64,000 nt of DNA from Anisodus tanguticus (lineage: Eukaryota; Streptophyta; Magnoliopsida; Solanales; Solanaceae). Position numbers and translations under genes: made by a program. The notes beneath the pieces were generated by a model that saw only the letters and a program-made list of their open reading frames with translations, was not told the DNA's origin and did no database searches. Below, in pieces: positions 46,359 through 57,864 of this stretch (position 1 is its first letter; each line of letters begins with the position of its first letter). The stretch lies in the NCBI GenBank assembly GCA_034509755.1, contig CM067553.1, positions 45,638,110 through 45,702,109 of the forward strand, in the 5' to 3' direction.

Positions 46359-46853
46359 CAATATCGTCCTTAACTCTGATTCAGCTTGAAAAAAATTGTA
46401 ATTTCGACCATCTCCTCTAAGTAACTTTTTTATTCAAGTTGTGATATGAGCATATTTAAGCAATTGTCATTTTGTTTGATCAAAACGAAAACGCTTTTTC
46501 TTTTTTTTTTCTTCTCAACGAATATAATGTTGATTTACCGAACGTAATTGGTGCCTTCTAATTTGACTAACTTAAGGAAAATGTTACTATTACTTTAATC
46601 TTTCTTTATTTTCTGAATATTGGCATATGATCATGTGAGAAAATATGAGAGAAAATATTATTATTAAATTATTTATCTACATGATTACACTGAGCTCTAT
46701 TTATAAACACTACATTATAATCTTTTTCTTAGTAGAATACTATATATGAAATCATATTCTTATTATACATTACAATCATTTTCTTACTAGGATACTATAT
46801 ATAAAATCTTATTCTTATTCTAAGACTCCCCTCAAGCTGGTGCATACAAGTCT

Positions 46854-47237
46854 TCACAAATTTTGTAACAATATCACTGGGGGTATCTTTTCTCTGACAA
46901 AGTGACAATTAATCTCAATGTGTTTAGTCCTCTCATGAAATACCAGATTTGGAGTGAAATTCCGATAAAACACTGAGTGATCAGCTTCACTACGAGTCAT
47001 GCCAAACTCCTGAATTACTGTGTTGAACTTTCTAAACCAGGCTCGAGGAGATTGTTTCGGACCATAAAGTGTTTGACGCAATCGGCAGACCAAGCTAGAC
47101 TCCCCTGAGCAACAAAACCAAGTGGTTGTTCCATATAAACTTCCTCCTCTCCTCAAGGTCACCATGGAGAAAATAACATATTTCACAAATGTTTCCAAGC
47201 CTATTACAATAACTACACCTAGGTCGAGATTTTTCAA
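46854..47237 (-). pseudogene. Copia RT piece joined to RNase H end
   Basis: Residues about 54-92 read CRLRQTLYGPKQSPRAWFRK and FGMTRSEADHSVFYRNF, the RT region before the YVDD motif. The frame then reads VFHERTKHIEINCHFVREKI, the end of RNase H. The catalytic RT core and most of RNase H are deleted between the two. Confidence 0.87.
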
Positions 47238-47651
47238 GACAACCTCTTCTTCGTCGCTTCTTCATGGACTGTGATGTGCGATTTTCTGATCTCCTCCTTA
47301 AGCGTTTTGAAGTAATCATAAGACTTGAACTTCCAATTCCCGTGTTTTTGGAGTTTAACATATAAAAACCGAGATACGTAGCGAAATCTGACTTGAAAGA
47401 TGGATGAAATCTGACGAACATAACCCAAGAAGAAAATCACCGAGAACTGGCCGGAAAAAGGTGCATGAGCGGCGCGTGGATCTAGCCGAAAAAAGGTGCA
47501 TGTGCGGGGCGTGGATCTGACACGCTAGCCGGAGCTGGCACTTCAAGCGGCACGTGATGGCGCGTGAGTAGGTATTTGTCGGAGCCGCTAATTGAGTTTT
47601 GGTCGGAAGAGACTGATCTACCTCGTGGTGGTGTTGGAATTTGCGTAACAC
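47095..47651 (-). pseudogene. Copia gag remnants with altered zinc knuckle
   Basis: Frame 47095-47421 includes RPRCSYCNRLGNICEICYFL, a CCHC-type knuckle in which the His position is Asn. Upstream frames 47234-47440 and 47355-47651 are short and do not join cleanly. The capsid part is not clearly recognisable. Confidence 0.65.
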
Positions 47652-48465
47652 TACCCAAAAGTAATTTTGTAGCGGACAGCTATGTTGTCACCGAAAATAT
47701 TGCACAGTGACTGATTTACTTTCCTGAAAATTGTTGGAAATTTGCATAACAATTAGTCTCTCACTAGCTTGAACCTGATCTATGTTGTGGTGGTGTCGGA
47801 TTCTGCACAACACCACTAGATAGAGATGTGACGCTAGCAATTACCGAAAAAATTATGTGCGGTGGTGATATTTTTTTTAATATTGCACAGTGGATAATTT
47901 TCTTACTAATGCTCTGTAAGAGGACGCAAAACAATCGCCGAAATTGAGGCACGGGACTGTGATGGTATTTTGTGGTTAGGATCGGAATGATGGCACGACC
48001 ATACGGGACGCAAAACAGTAGTCGGAATTGAGGCGCGAGACTGTGATGATATTTTAGGGGTAGGATTGGAATGATGGAACGACCCTGCAGGAAAAGAAAT
48101 TATGCCAGAAAAGTTATCGAACCTCGAAGAAAATGAAATGGGTCAGCTCGGAATCTCTACGCGATGCTGACAATAATAACAATTCTTAAAAGAATGTCCC
48201 GAGACAACATGGATTCACCAGAACCCTAGTTTTGACGATCGAAATCCGATAACTATTTACGCCAAAATTACTATTCACGTCGGGAAAACAATGTTCATGT
48301 GACATTGTTCACGCCTACTTTTTTGTGAGAATATTTTATTTATAAATATTTGAAAGTTCTCTACAATCTTCACACTACCGTTATCTTTGGCCAGACGGGC
48401 GAAGCACATTGGCTAGTGCCGCCCGCCGTCAGCAGAAGCTCTTTAATTTTCTACCTAGATCGTAG
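47652..48465 (-). other. 5' part of the deleted copia: no coding match
   Basis: Between the gag remnant and the primer site. Contains two loose direct copies of a segment with gcaaaacaatcgccgaaatt and gcaaaacagtagtcggaatt (about 47926 and 48009). I see no coding frame of note. Confidence 0.5.
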
Positions 48466-48734
48466 AAGCTCTGATACCATGTGAGAAAATATGGGAGAAA
48501 ATATTATAATTAAATTGTTTATCTACATGATTACACTGAGCTCTATTTATAGACACTCCATTACAATTCTTTTCCTATGATACTATATATGAAATTTTAT
48601 TCTTATTCTACATTACAATCATTTTTCTAGTAGGATATTATATATAAAATCATATTCCTATTCTAACAGATCCAAGTCAAACATAATGGTCATTTTAAGA
48701 ATATGAGCATTAGATATGTTGGAGATTGGCTCTA

Positions 48735-50210
48735 GGCCAAGTGGGAGATTGAAAGTATATGTATGTCCTAGAGACAATATGTATTAGGACAAATGTACTT
48801 TATACACATTCGTATTATTATTAATGGAGATTAATATTTTGGCATGTGTAATTATTGAATTATTAGTTTATTATTTATAATATTCTATAATATGCATCCC
48901 TAGAGGTTACGTTTGTTATTAATAATATGATATATTAATATTATAACGTAACTCTTAAAATAGCCTCGACTAATGATCATCGAGAATGGGATATCGATGG
49001 TATGTGATAAGTCGACATGTGGTCTGCATCACATCCTTAAATGATGTAGTATGTCTCACATGCTACGAGTAATGGCTACTCATGATGGACACATGGATAC
49101 TTTGGAAGTATTGGAATACCCTGCTGATATACTGTTTGTTATACTTATCTAAAGTATGATCAGCGTGTGGGAGATAGAAGTCCTTAGACTTTAGGTCAAT
49201 GCACACATTGTCTACAAAGTAATATACTTTGATCCTATCCTAAGCTCAAATGCCTTATAGGTTGAGATACAACTTGTATTGGGTACATTACGATGTGGAT
49301 TAAATGTATATTCGAGAGAACACTCAGCTTCTCAGTGATATTAGGTTGGCTAAGTCGTTGGCCAACGCAATAGACATATTTAGAATATGGTCTAGTTGTC
49401 AACTAATATAGATGAGATACAATGATTAAGCCATTGGATATACACTTGACAAATCCTAAGCTTGATTGGGTGTGTTGTGAATGAAAGAATTTTATCTTAC
49501 CACATAGAGGTTAAGTTTACTGGATTCGTGTAAACGTACTTCACATATTGAGTTCGTCTTGCGGCGCCATTTAGGAGTTCCGCGTAGACCTTAATTTGAT
49601 TAATGTCGATATGTGAAGGCATGTAGGATCACACTATGTCGATTGTCTTTTCGATCTAAGGATGTATTGAGAGAGTATTAAATATTCGATTTAGAATCGA
49701 AATATTTAAATGAATAATGATTGTTTTAATTAAGTCAAAATTAGATTTTGGATTTAATTAAGAATGTGCGAAAAATAAAATGAGACAGTGTAGGGCCACG
49801 TCAGCGCTGCGGCACCCACACCATAGGGCCGCGGCGCCATGACCTAATATGTCTCGAATTTTGGGTCAGGCCCAAGGTTAAACCCTAATCCGGGTTGACA
49901 TAATTTTTTATCTATAAATACAGTTTTCATATCATTATTCTAAGTCTTATAGACTCAGAATCAAAACACTCTCTCGAAACTCTGCCGGATTTCCTAGCTT
50001 TCCAAAGGAGGAATACATTGAAGCTTGGAGCTTGCAATCGAAAGGGCATTCGCGTGCGCACCCATAGTTGATAAGTATTCCAGATATTGTAAATATGTAA
50101 GTACCATTCAAGTCTTATGTTTACAGTTTAAAATTATCTTATAGTCAAATAGTTCTACGTTTGTTGGGTTTGAAACAAGTTTTCAATATCCGCTGCGTAC
50201 AACAACCCAA
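48735..50210 (+). mobile_element. Probable solitary copia 3' LTR with polypurine tract
   Basis: The run ggccaagtgggaga at 48737-48750 looks like a copia polypurine tract, and tgaaagtatatgtatgtcct follows as the LTR start. The block runs on without ORFs to caacaacccaacac at about 50210, with an AT-rich promoter-like stretch near 49905-49930 (ataaatac). No second LTR or target duplication was found, so it is a truncated element and the ends are approximate. Confidence 0.55.
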
Positions 50211-51019
50211 CACAAACATCGAACATTTTTTTCTGAAGTTTGGTATGACTTGCCAAGGTCAATTTCAGAGATTTTTAACTGAAGTTGTGGGACTTGATAT
50301 GGACAAATTTCGAATATTTTTGACTGAAATTTTACCTCTTAGTAACTTTGCTAGTTTGATTTTCTATGTATTTGTAATAACAAAAGTTAATCCTTGTCAT
50401 TTTTATACCAATTCAATTAATACAAAATATCACTGAGTCTTATACATATACTTTTTCTTACTTGTTGAGTATAATAATAATTATATATTTTCTTATCAAC
50501 CGATTAATTAACCATACCGAACGAATGTAAATGTGTGAAACTAAGATTGATAAGTGTGAATATTGTTAGTGTTTGTGAGGAAAAAAATGTTAACTATGAA
50601 AAAAACAATTGTCAATAAACAAAATTTTCGAGAAAAAGCAATCGTCATGTATTTGCCTTCTGTGCACATAGTGTGCACGTAAGGTTAATGTTTTTATGTA
50701 ATCTTTTTGGTATATATCTCCTCATTATTTTTGGCTTTCGCCTTTGTTATTGGCTTATTGCAAACAATTTTAATGTAAATTTGTTGGTTCGGAGTTCAGA
50801 CCTTGAGGTCCACCCTACTTATCTACAGCTAAAAACACTGATAAATATAAATGTTCATGCTCCACGTGGCAGTAATTGAGGAAAAATGCAATGGGAAATT
50901 TTGACCAGGAAAAGTTTGTATAGCTTTTTGTTGTACTTTTTATAAAAATAATAGAAAAATTCATTTTAGTGAGTACTTATAGAGAAATTCTTTTAATTTT
51001 TTGGAAAGGGTAATTAAGT
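50211..51019. other. AT-rich spacer, nothing recognised
   Basis: ORFs at 50161-50436 and 50673-50879 are short, hydrophobic and A/T-driven. No repeat partner in the window. Confidence 0.45.
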
Positions 51020-51365
51020 TTCGCATAGTAAGGCCAAACTTTTAAAATCAACTTATTTTGAAAAGTGTTTTTTTTTTAAAATACTTTTGGTGAGAAGCAT
51101 TTGTGTTTGGCCAAAAAAAATTAAAAAACACTTTTGAACCGCAATTAGTGTTTGATCAAGCTTTTAAAAAGTGATTCTAAGTATATTTTCTCAAAAAATA
51201 TTTTTCAAAAAGTGCTTTTCGGAAAAAGTCACTCTTTTTAGCTTATAAAGAACAACTTATGATATTCTCCATAAGCACTTATTTTCTCCTAGAAGCTTGA
51301 TCAAACATCCCATATTTTAAAAATAAACACTATTCGCCTCCTAAAAGCTTGACCAAACAGGCTAT
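51020..51365. mobile_element. MITE with gtttggccaagctttta-type ends
   Basis: Left side has aggccaaacttttaaaatc and, further in, gtgtttgatcaagcttttaa; right end reads taaaagcttgaccaaacagg. The inverted ends and aaagtg-rich body match a common Solanaceae MITE style. Internal inverted copies suggest a composite of two. Target duplication not determined. Confidence 0.65.
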
Positions 51366-51486
51366 AAGAAAGTCTCGTTAAAAGCAGAAATCCGTATTGT
51401 CACAATTATTTTTACTAATTTCAAGAACATGATAAATTAAATTATATTGTATTTCTTTATTTTTAAAAGAATTCTCTATCAATATC

Positions 51487-51811
51487 AGTTAAATAAGGCA
51501 ATATACACAAAATATACAAGTGTATATTGCCTTATTAAGGCTCTCGATTTTCCTGCCTTATGGCTCTCGGATTTGCTGATTTGTTGGCCAGATTTGGCTC
51601 TACTTAGTTTGGTAATTGTTAATATTAGACAAGGTAAGAATATTGTATATTAGAAAAATATATGTGTAATATATTGTAATGTATAGGTTACCATAATTAG
51701 GAATATACACTACCATAATTGTAGAGTTAGAATTATGGTAGAAGAAGGCTTTGTAACTTGTATATATATCTATTCAATCAATGAAAATAATCAAGGGGAT
51801 TATTTCTTTCA
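51487..51811 (+). repeat. 5' LTR with terminal hairpin
   Basis: 325 bp. Near its start 51492-51508 and 51520-51536 form a perfect 17-bp stem with an 11-nt loop. TA-rich promoter-like sequence near 51756-51768. Followed by the primer site. Confidence 0.93.
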
Positions 51812-51972
51812 TGGTATCAAGAGACTAGGTCTAAACAAAAGTTTTTTCTCTCAAACTTTTGCCTCCCTTTTGGCCGAGACCCCCCCCCCTCCTCGGGTTT
51901 TCTCTTCCAAAATTTCGTCTTCCGCTCTCAAAAACCTCTCTTAAATTTCCCCTCCTTCTTTGTTCTTTCAAT

Positions 51973-53037
51973 ATGTCTAAGAACAATTTTCACCCTGCCT
52001 TCACGGTTTTCAATATCAAGCTAAGTGTCCCTATTGTCCTTGAGATGGAAAACGTCCAATATGCGACGTGGGCAGAGTTGTTTAAAATTCACGCTATATC
52101 TTATCAAGTTCTGCATCACATCATTCCTCCCGCTAGACCCCTTCCTGGCGGAGGATCCTGAGTTATGGATTACACTTGATGCTACCGTTCTTCGGTGGAT
52201 ATATGCCACTATTTCGGTGGACCTTCTACAGACGATTATTGAGCCGGATACCACGGCTATGGCTGCATGGAATAGATTGCGTGACATATTCCAAGACAAC
52301 CAACATTCCCGTGTCGTCACACTCGAGCAGGAATTCTCTCTCGTTCGAATGGACGCATTTCCGAACGTTTCTGCATATTGCAAGAAACTAAAGGAGTTGG
52401 CGGATCAACTCCGTAATGTTGGCGCACCAGTAACAAATAATCGTCTAGTTCTACAGTTGGTTGCCGGTCTTTCGGAGGCCTATAATGGTGTTGGAACTCT
52501 CCTTCGCCAAAGCAACCCCCTTCCCGACTTCCATCAAGCCCGCTCTATGCTGACGTTGGAAGAAGCCGGTTTGGCTAAAAAGGCGGCTACCGGAGCAAGC
52601 CCAGTTGTCATAGTGGCGTCCTCTCCTAGTCCTTCAGGTTTTGTTAATAATTCGGGCCAAAACCATAATAATGGTGGCGGCAAGAATAATCGCAAGAATA
52701 ATAACAAAAATCGCGGGGGCAAACGCGGCGGTTCTGGTGGTGGTTCCGGTGGTCAACAAACAGGCGGTGGGTCCCAACCAGGGTACAGTGGCCCACCACC
52801 GCCATGGGCCCAGCAGGGGGGCCAATGGCAGTGGAACCCGTACCATCCAAGGCGGCGGTCTCCGGCGGCTAGTGGGGCGGCCAACGATCCGTGCCCAATA
52901 CCCGGCGGTGGCGGCCCACCGGCGGTGGCCCGGAATGCGGCAAAGCAACAACGCCTACGGCCCAGGTGTACCACGGACAGGAGTTCTTGGGCCCCGACCA
53001 CCGCAGGCCCATCATGCAGCAGGCCCCACTCAGACTG
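51973..53037 (+). pseudogene. Copia gag, frameshifted
   Basis: Likely start ATG 51973 (MSKNNFHPAFTVFNIKLSVP). The frame changes at about 52110-52160 and continues in 52025-53038: RLRDIFQDNQHSRVVTLEQE, then VLQLVAGLSEAYNGVGTLLR and LTLEEAGLAKKAA. It ends in a Gly/Asn/Lys/Gln-rich tail (about 52670-52760) without a CCHC knuckle. GC content is higher than the surroundings, which creates many shadow ORFs on both strands at 52.5-53.1 kb. Confidence 0.87.
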
Positions 53038-53039
53038 AT

Positions 53040-54790
53040 ATCGAGGCCGCGATGCACACGTTGGGATTGACTCAACCGGACCCAAATTGGTACATGGACA
53101 CCGGGGCCACTACTCACATGACTTCCGAATCAGGTAATCTCTCCTCTTATTCCAATTTGAGCACCCCTCGGGGGATAATTGTTGGTAATGGCAATTCTAT
53201 TCCAATTCTAGGGTATGGTCAGAAAACGTTGTCTCCCCCCAATCCACCACTCCTCTTGAAAAATACTTTACATGCTCCTAAATTGATTAAAAATTTAGTG
53301 TCTGTCCGAAAATTCACAAATGACAATTAATTTTCGTTGAATTTGATCCTTTCGGTTTCTCTGTGAAGGATTTCAAGAAGGGGAGTCATCTCATGAGGTG
53401 TGATAGTAGGGGGGATCTGTATCCTATCATGCCCGGTTTCAGTCCATCGAGTCCAAATTTCTTGCGTCGGCCTTTGCGCCATCTCTCCTTCCATGTGGCA
53501 TGCTCGTCCGGGTCATCCGGATCTTCTATTTTATCGCTTTTAGATAAAAATAGCTTTATTTCCTGTAAGGGTACGAGTCGTACTCCACTTTGTCAGTCTT
53601 GTTCATTAGGAAAAATTGTTAAGTTGCCATTTGTAGACTCCAATTCTCATACTTCAATGCCATTTGAGATTATTCATAGCGACTTATGGACGTCTCCTGT
53701 TCTCAGTTCATTGGGTCATCGATATTATGTTCTTTTTTTAGATGATTATTCTAGATTCTTGTGGACGTTTCCAATTGCGAATAAATCACAAGTGTTTTCC
53801 GTCTTCATCCAATTTAGAGCGTTAATTCGTACTCAATTTGAAAGAGAAATAAAAAATATTCAATGTGATAATGGGAAAGAGTATGACAATAGGGAGTTCC
53901 GGGAATTCTGTGCTAAAAATGGGATCAATTTTCGGTTTTCGTGTCCTCATACATCTTCACAAAATGGGAAGGCCGAACGCAAAATTCGTTCCATCAATAA
54001 CATTGTCCGAACTCTCCTAATTTATGCCTCCATACCTCCATACTTTTGGCATCATGCTCTACAAATGGCCATATATCTTCTTAACATAATTCCGTCTAAA
54101 GGTCTGACATATTCTTCCCCCCTCAAAATCCTATTTAATAAGAACCCTTCTTATTCTCACCTTCGGATTTTTGGGTGCTTGTGTTAACCGTTATTCCCAT
54201 CCACCACAATTAACAAACTTCAGGCTCGGTCTACCCCGTGTGTGTTTTTGGGTTATCCGTCAAATCATCGTGGTTACAAGTGTTTTGATTTATCCTCCAA
54301 GAAAATCATAATCAATCGCCATGTCATTTTTGATGAAACTCAATTCCCATTTACAAAAGTTCATACTCCCGAACCTGAGTCGTATAATTTTTTGGATGAC
54401 CAAATATCCCCGTATATTATTCGGAGTTTTTCGGACATCTCCCGTACCCAAAATCCTCCAGCGGGCCCATTGCCCGCTGGACCAACAGTACCGCCACACT
54501 CACAAAATCCAGCCACTGGAACAGTTCCAGCAACTGGGCCTGCCCAGCCCATTTCTGGAACTGCTCCAGAATCTGATTCCAGCCTTTACCGATTTGGGCC
54601 GGCGGCCCACCGCTGCTGCCGCCGCCATCCGTCCCGAGCCCAGAAAATTCCCAAAATTCCATCAATTCTTCCTCGAGTCATAGACCGGTCACTCGTAGTC
54701 AGTGGGGTATTTTTACACCTAAATGACATTTTAATTTACATTCGGATGTCTCTAAATCCCCCTTGCCCCGCAATCCTGTGTCCGCATTAA
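53040..54790 (+). pseudogene. Copia protease and integrase, broken
   Basis: Protease WYMDTGATTHMTSESG is at about 53089-53137 in the frame ending at 53330. A frameshift leads to 53363-54187, with FDPFGFSVKD just before. The zinc region is damaged: the usual WHARLGHP segment is out of frame at about 53490, while LCQSCSLGKIVKLPF remains. DDE core: HSDLWTSPVL, NIQCDNGKEYDN and QNGKAERKIRS. A single TAA at 54185-54187 replaces a Tyr codon after FGCLC, and the same frame goes on to about 54700. Confidence 0.9.
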
Positions 54791-56312
54791 ATGACCCTAA
54801 TTGGAAAATTGCTATGACTGATGAATATAATGCTCTTATTGCTAATAAGACGTGGGAGTTGGTGCCCCGTCCATATGGGATTAATGTTATCAGGTCTATG
54901 TGGATTTTTGCTCATAAGGAGAATTCAGATGGGTCCTTTGCTCGACATAAGGCGCGACTTGTTGGTGATGGTAAGACTCAGCAAGTTGGAATTGATTATG
55001 GTGAGACGTTTAGTCCGGTGGTCAAACCGGCTACCATTCGCATTGTGCTTAGCTTGGCTCTTTCAAAGACTTGGCCAATTCATCAGTTGGATGTCAATAA
55101 TGCTTTTTTACATGGTGACCTCAAGGAAACAGACTATATGCATCAGCCGTTGGGTTTCAGGGATCCCAACCATCCTAATCATGTATGTTTGTTGAAGAAA
55201 TCATTATATGGGCTTAAGCAGTCTCCATGGGCCTGGTATACACGATTTGCTGACTTTGTTTCGACTATTGGGTTCACTCACAGCAGGTCAGATAATTCCT
55301 TGTTCATCTACCGCCGTGGTTCGTCATTGGCCTATATTCTGTTGTATGTGGATGATATCATCTTGATTGCCTCCTCCGATGCTTTGCGTCGTCTATCATG
55401 GCCATTCTCAGTTCTGAGTTTGCTATGAAAGACTTAGGGCCTTTGAGTTATTTTTTGGGGATTGCCGTCAAGCGTCATTCAGGTGGGTTGTTTCTGTCTC
55501 AACGGAAGTATGCTGCTGAAATCATCGAGAGGGCTGGGATGTCATCCTGTAAGTCCACTTCCACGCCAGTTGATACAAACCCAAAGCTAAGTGCCGCAGC
55601 AGGTGCACCATACGAGGACCCGACCCGCTATCGCAGTCTTGCAGGGGCCCTTCAGTATCTTACCTTTACCAGACCGGATATTACATATGCGGTTCAGCAG
55701 GTGTGTTTATTCATGCATGATCCCAGAGTTGAGCACATGAATGCAATCAAACGCATCATTCGGTATATTCAGGGGACACTAGACTATGGGTTGCACTTGT
55801 ATCCGTCATCTACATCCACACTTGTGTCCTACACGGATGCTGATTGGGGTGGTTGTCCAGACACCAGACGGTCGACTTCTGGCTACTGTATGTTCCTTGG
55901 AAACAACTTGGTCTCATGGTCGGCAAAGCGTCAAGCAACGCTATCACGATCAAGTGCCGAGGCAGAATATCGAGGGGTAGCGAATGTGGTCTCCGAATCA
56001 TGTTGGCTACGTAACTTGCTTTTGGAGCTTCATTGTCCTATTCAGAAGGCAACCTTGGTATATTGCGATACCATTAGTGCCATCTACCTTTCAGGTAACC
56101 CGGTTCAACACCAACGTACTAAGCATATCGAAATGGACATTCACTTTGTCCGCGAAAATGTTGCAAAGGGTCAAGTTCGTGTATGCCATGTCCCGTCGCG
56201 TTATCAGATTGCAGACATCTTTACAAAGGGTCTACCAGCGGTTCTCTTTGAAGATTTTAGGGACAGTCTCAGCGTTCGAAGACCGCCCGCTATGACTGCG
56301 GGGGTGTGTTAA
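54763..56312 (+). pseudogene. Copia reverse transcriptase and RNase H
   Basis: Frame 54763-55428: NKTWELVPRPYGINVIRSMW, IHQLDVNNAFLHGDLKETDY (first catalytic Asp), LKKSLYGLKQSPWAW and active site LLYVDDIILIASSD. A 1- or 2-base change at about 55388 shifts to 55398-56312: KDLGPLSYFLGIAVK, TFTRPDITYAVQQV, then RNase H with SYTDADWGGCPDTRRSTSGY, SSAEAEYRGVANV, VYCDTISAIYLSGNP and RTKHIEMDIHFVRENV. Stop at 56310-56312 touches the 3' LTR. This is the best preserved Pol end in the window. Confidence 0.93.
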
Positions 56313-56631
56313 ATAAGGCAATATAGACAAAATATACAAGTGTATATTGCCTTATTAAGGCTCTCGATTTTCCTGCCTTATGGCTCTCGGATTTGCTGAT
56401 TTGTTGGCCAGATTTGGCTCTACTTAGTTTGGTAATTGTTAATATTAGACAAGGTAAGAATATTGTATATTAGGAAAATTTATGTGTAATATATTGTAAT
56501 GTATAGGTTACCATAATTAGGAATATACACTACCATAATTGTAGAGTTAGAATTATGATAGAAGAAGGCTTTGTAACTTGTATATATATCTATTCAATCA
56601 ATGAAAATAATCAAGGGGATTATTTCTTTCA
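56307..56631 (+). repeat. 3' LTR of the young copia
   Basis: 325 bp from TGTTAAATAAGG to TTATTTCTTTCA. A G-rich purine run (ctgcgggggtg) precedes it. Five differences from the 5' LTR. Confidence 0.93.
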
Positions 56632-56636
56632 ATATC

Positions 56637-57621
56637 AATCTTAAGACCATCAAGCTCTCTTGAAAATTGTAGTTTTCTACGTTCGAGTTAAAGTAATTTA
56701 CATTTCATTGTAAGCCAACATTTCATTATAAGCGAACAAAGAAGTCACATGCAATTTTACAGTATGTCTCTATAACTTGATGATTGAGATTAGAGTTATA
56801 ATTTTTATGAGACAAAAAACTAAAAGTTTCCATGTATATTGTATAGACATACAAAATTAATTCATTATTATTATACTTAATGCATATATGAACTATTAAC
56901 TTTCATTATCAAATTTTCTTTAAAATTGAAAAAAAAAATAGATTGTTCAAGAAAGAAAATACTTTTAAATATGTGTACACAGTTCTCCTTGTTTAATACG
57001 TATGTGTGTAGAAACTTGATTTCATTTTTGCAATTAGATAAGATACATTTTTCCTCTGTAAAAAAGAAAAGAGTACAGTAAATTAATAGTAAAAAAACTA
57101 AAAACACAAAGAAAAATAACAAAAGAAATAAGTGGGCAACGGAAGTTGCCGGAATTGCATCTTCATTACTATTTATTTACTTCCTGTTGTTTACCAATTT
57201 TTTTTTTTACTTCCTGTTGATTTTTCCTCTTCAATTCTTTTTCTATCCTTTTTTATTCCTTAAACAATGAAAAAAATAACTAAAATCTAATGCGAACTTA
57301 CTCCTACAATTAAAAATAACGTTATTACAATTGAATTAGCAGTACAATTACAAGCATGCAATAAACTAAAAGAATGACAATATATATATATACTCCTACA
57401 CGTATACATGTATCTTTTTTGTTTTCGAACTCTTTGGGATCGAGTTAATTACTTTCCGTCTCATGCTGCCGTCACCTATTAGAAACACACAATCATTTTA
57501 AAATCAAATACAATAAAGGAAATAAAAGAAAATCTACCGCAATATGTGCGTCGGATTTTTTTTTACCTTGAGAGATTCTTATCTCCGTTTTACAATTCTT
57601 TACTGTCTCACGTGAGTTATA
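56637..57621. other. AT-rich spacer, nothing recognised
   Basis: No repeat partner or gene. The minus 81-codon ORF at 56877-57122 is Phe/Leu-rich from poly-A DNA and is not supported. Confidence 0.5.
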
Positions 57622-57864
57622 CCCTTCGGCAGTGGCGGAACTTGTCCAAAATATTAAGGGGGCGGTAAATACTAACTAAAATATTATAATTGAAATTTAT
57701 AAGAACAAAATATAATTTTATCAAAGATTCAAAATAACATCAACACAACAAAAATATACCAAAAATATAATATATAAAAGGAAAGACGTACCTAGAATTA
57801 AAGTGTTGCCCTTCGTTCTTTTAAAGACTTTAAATCATTAATAATTGAATCAGAGCTAAAGCTT

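Larger units (their letters stand above)
46634..48668 (-). mobile_element. Internally deleted Ty1/copia element
   Basis: LTRs of about 190 bp at 46634-46825 and 48480-48668 start tgtgagaaaatatg on the plus strand. The minus-strand primer site TGGTATCAGAGCTTC is next to the 5' LTR (plus 48466-48479) and the polypurine tract is at about 46826-46840. Flanks are GATCA at 46629-46633 and GATCC at 48669-48673, a duplication with one change. The 1.65-kb middle keeps only pieces of gag, RT and RNase H. Confidence 0.88.
51487..56631 (+). mobile_element. Young-looking Ty1/copia element with broken ORFs
   Basis: 5145 bp between target duplications ATATC at 51482-51486 and 56632-56636. LTRs at 51487-51811 and 56307-56631 are each 325 bp and differ at five positions. 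The primer site TGGTATCAAGAG begins at 51812. All copia domains are present, but at least five frame changes and one nonsense codon separate them. The first LTR begins AG instead of TG. Related in protein sequence to the copia at 40477-45507. Confidence 0.95.

Noticed and set aside
52534..53117. Several long ORFs on the minus strand over the copia gag
   Set aside because: They are shadows of the GC-rich Gly/Pro/Asn-rich gag tail and have no family match.
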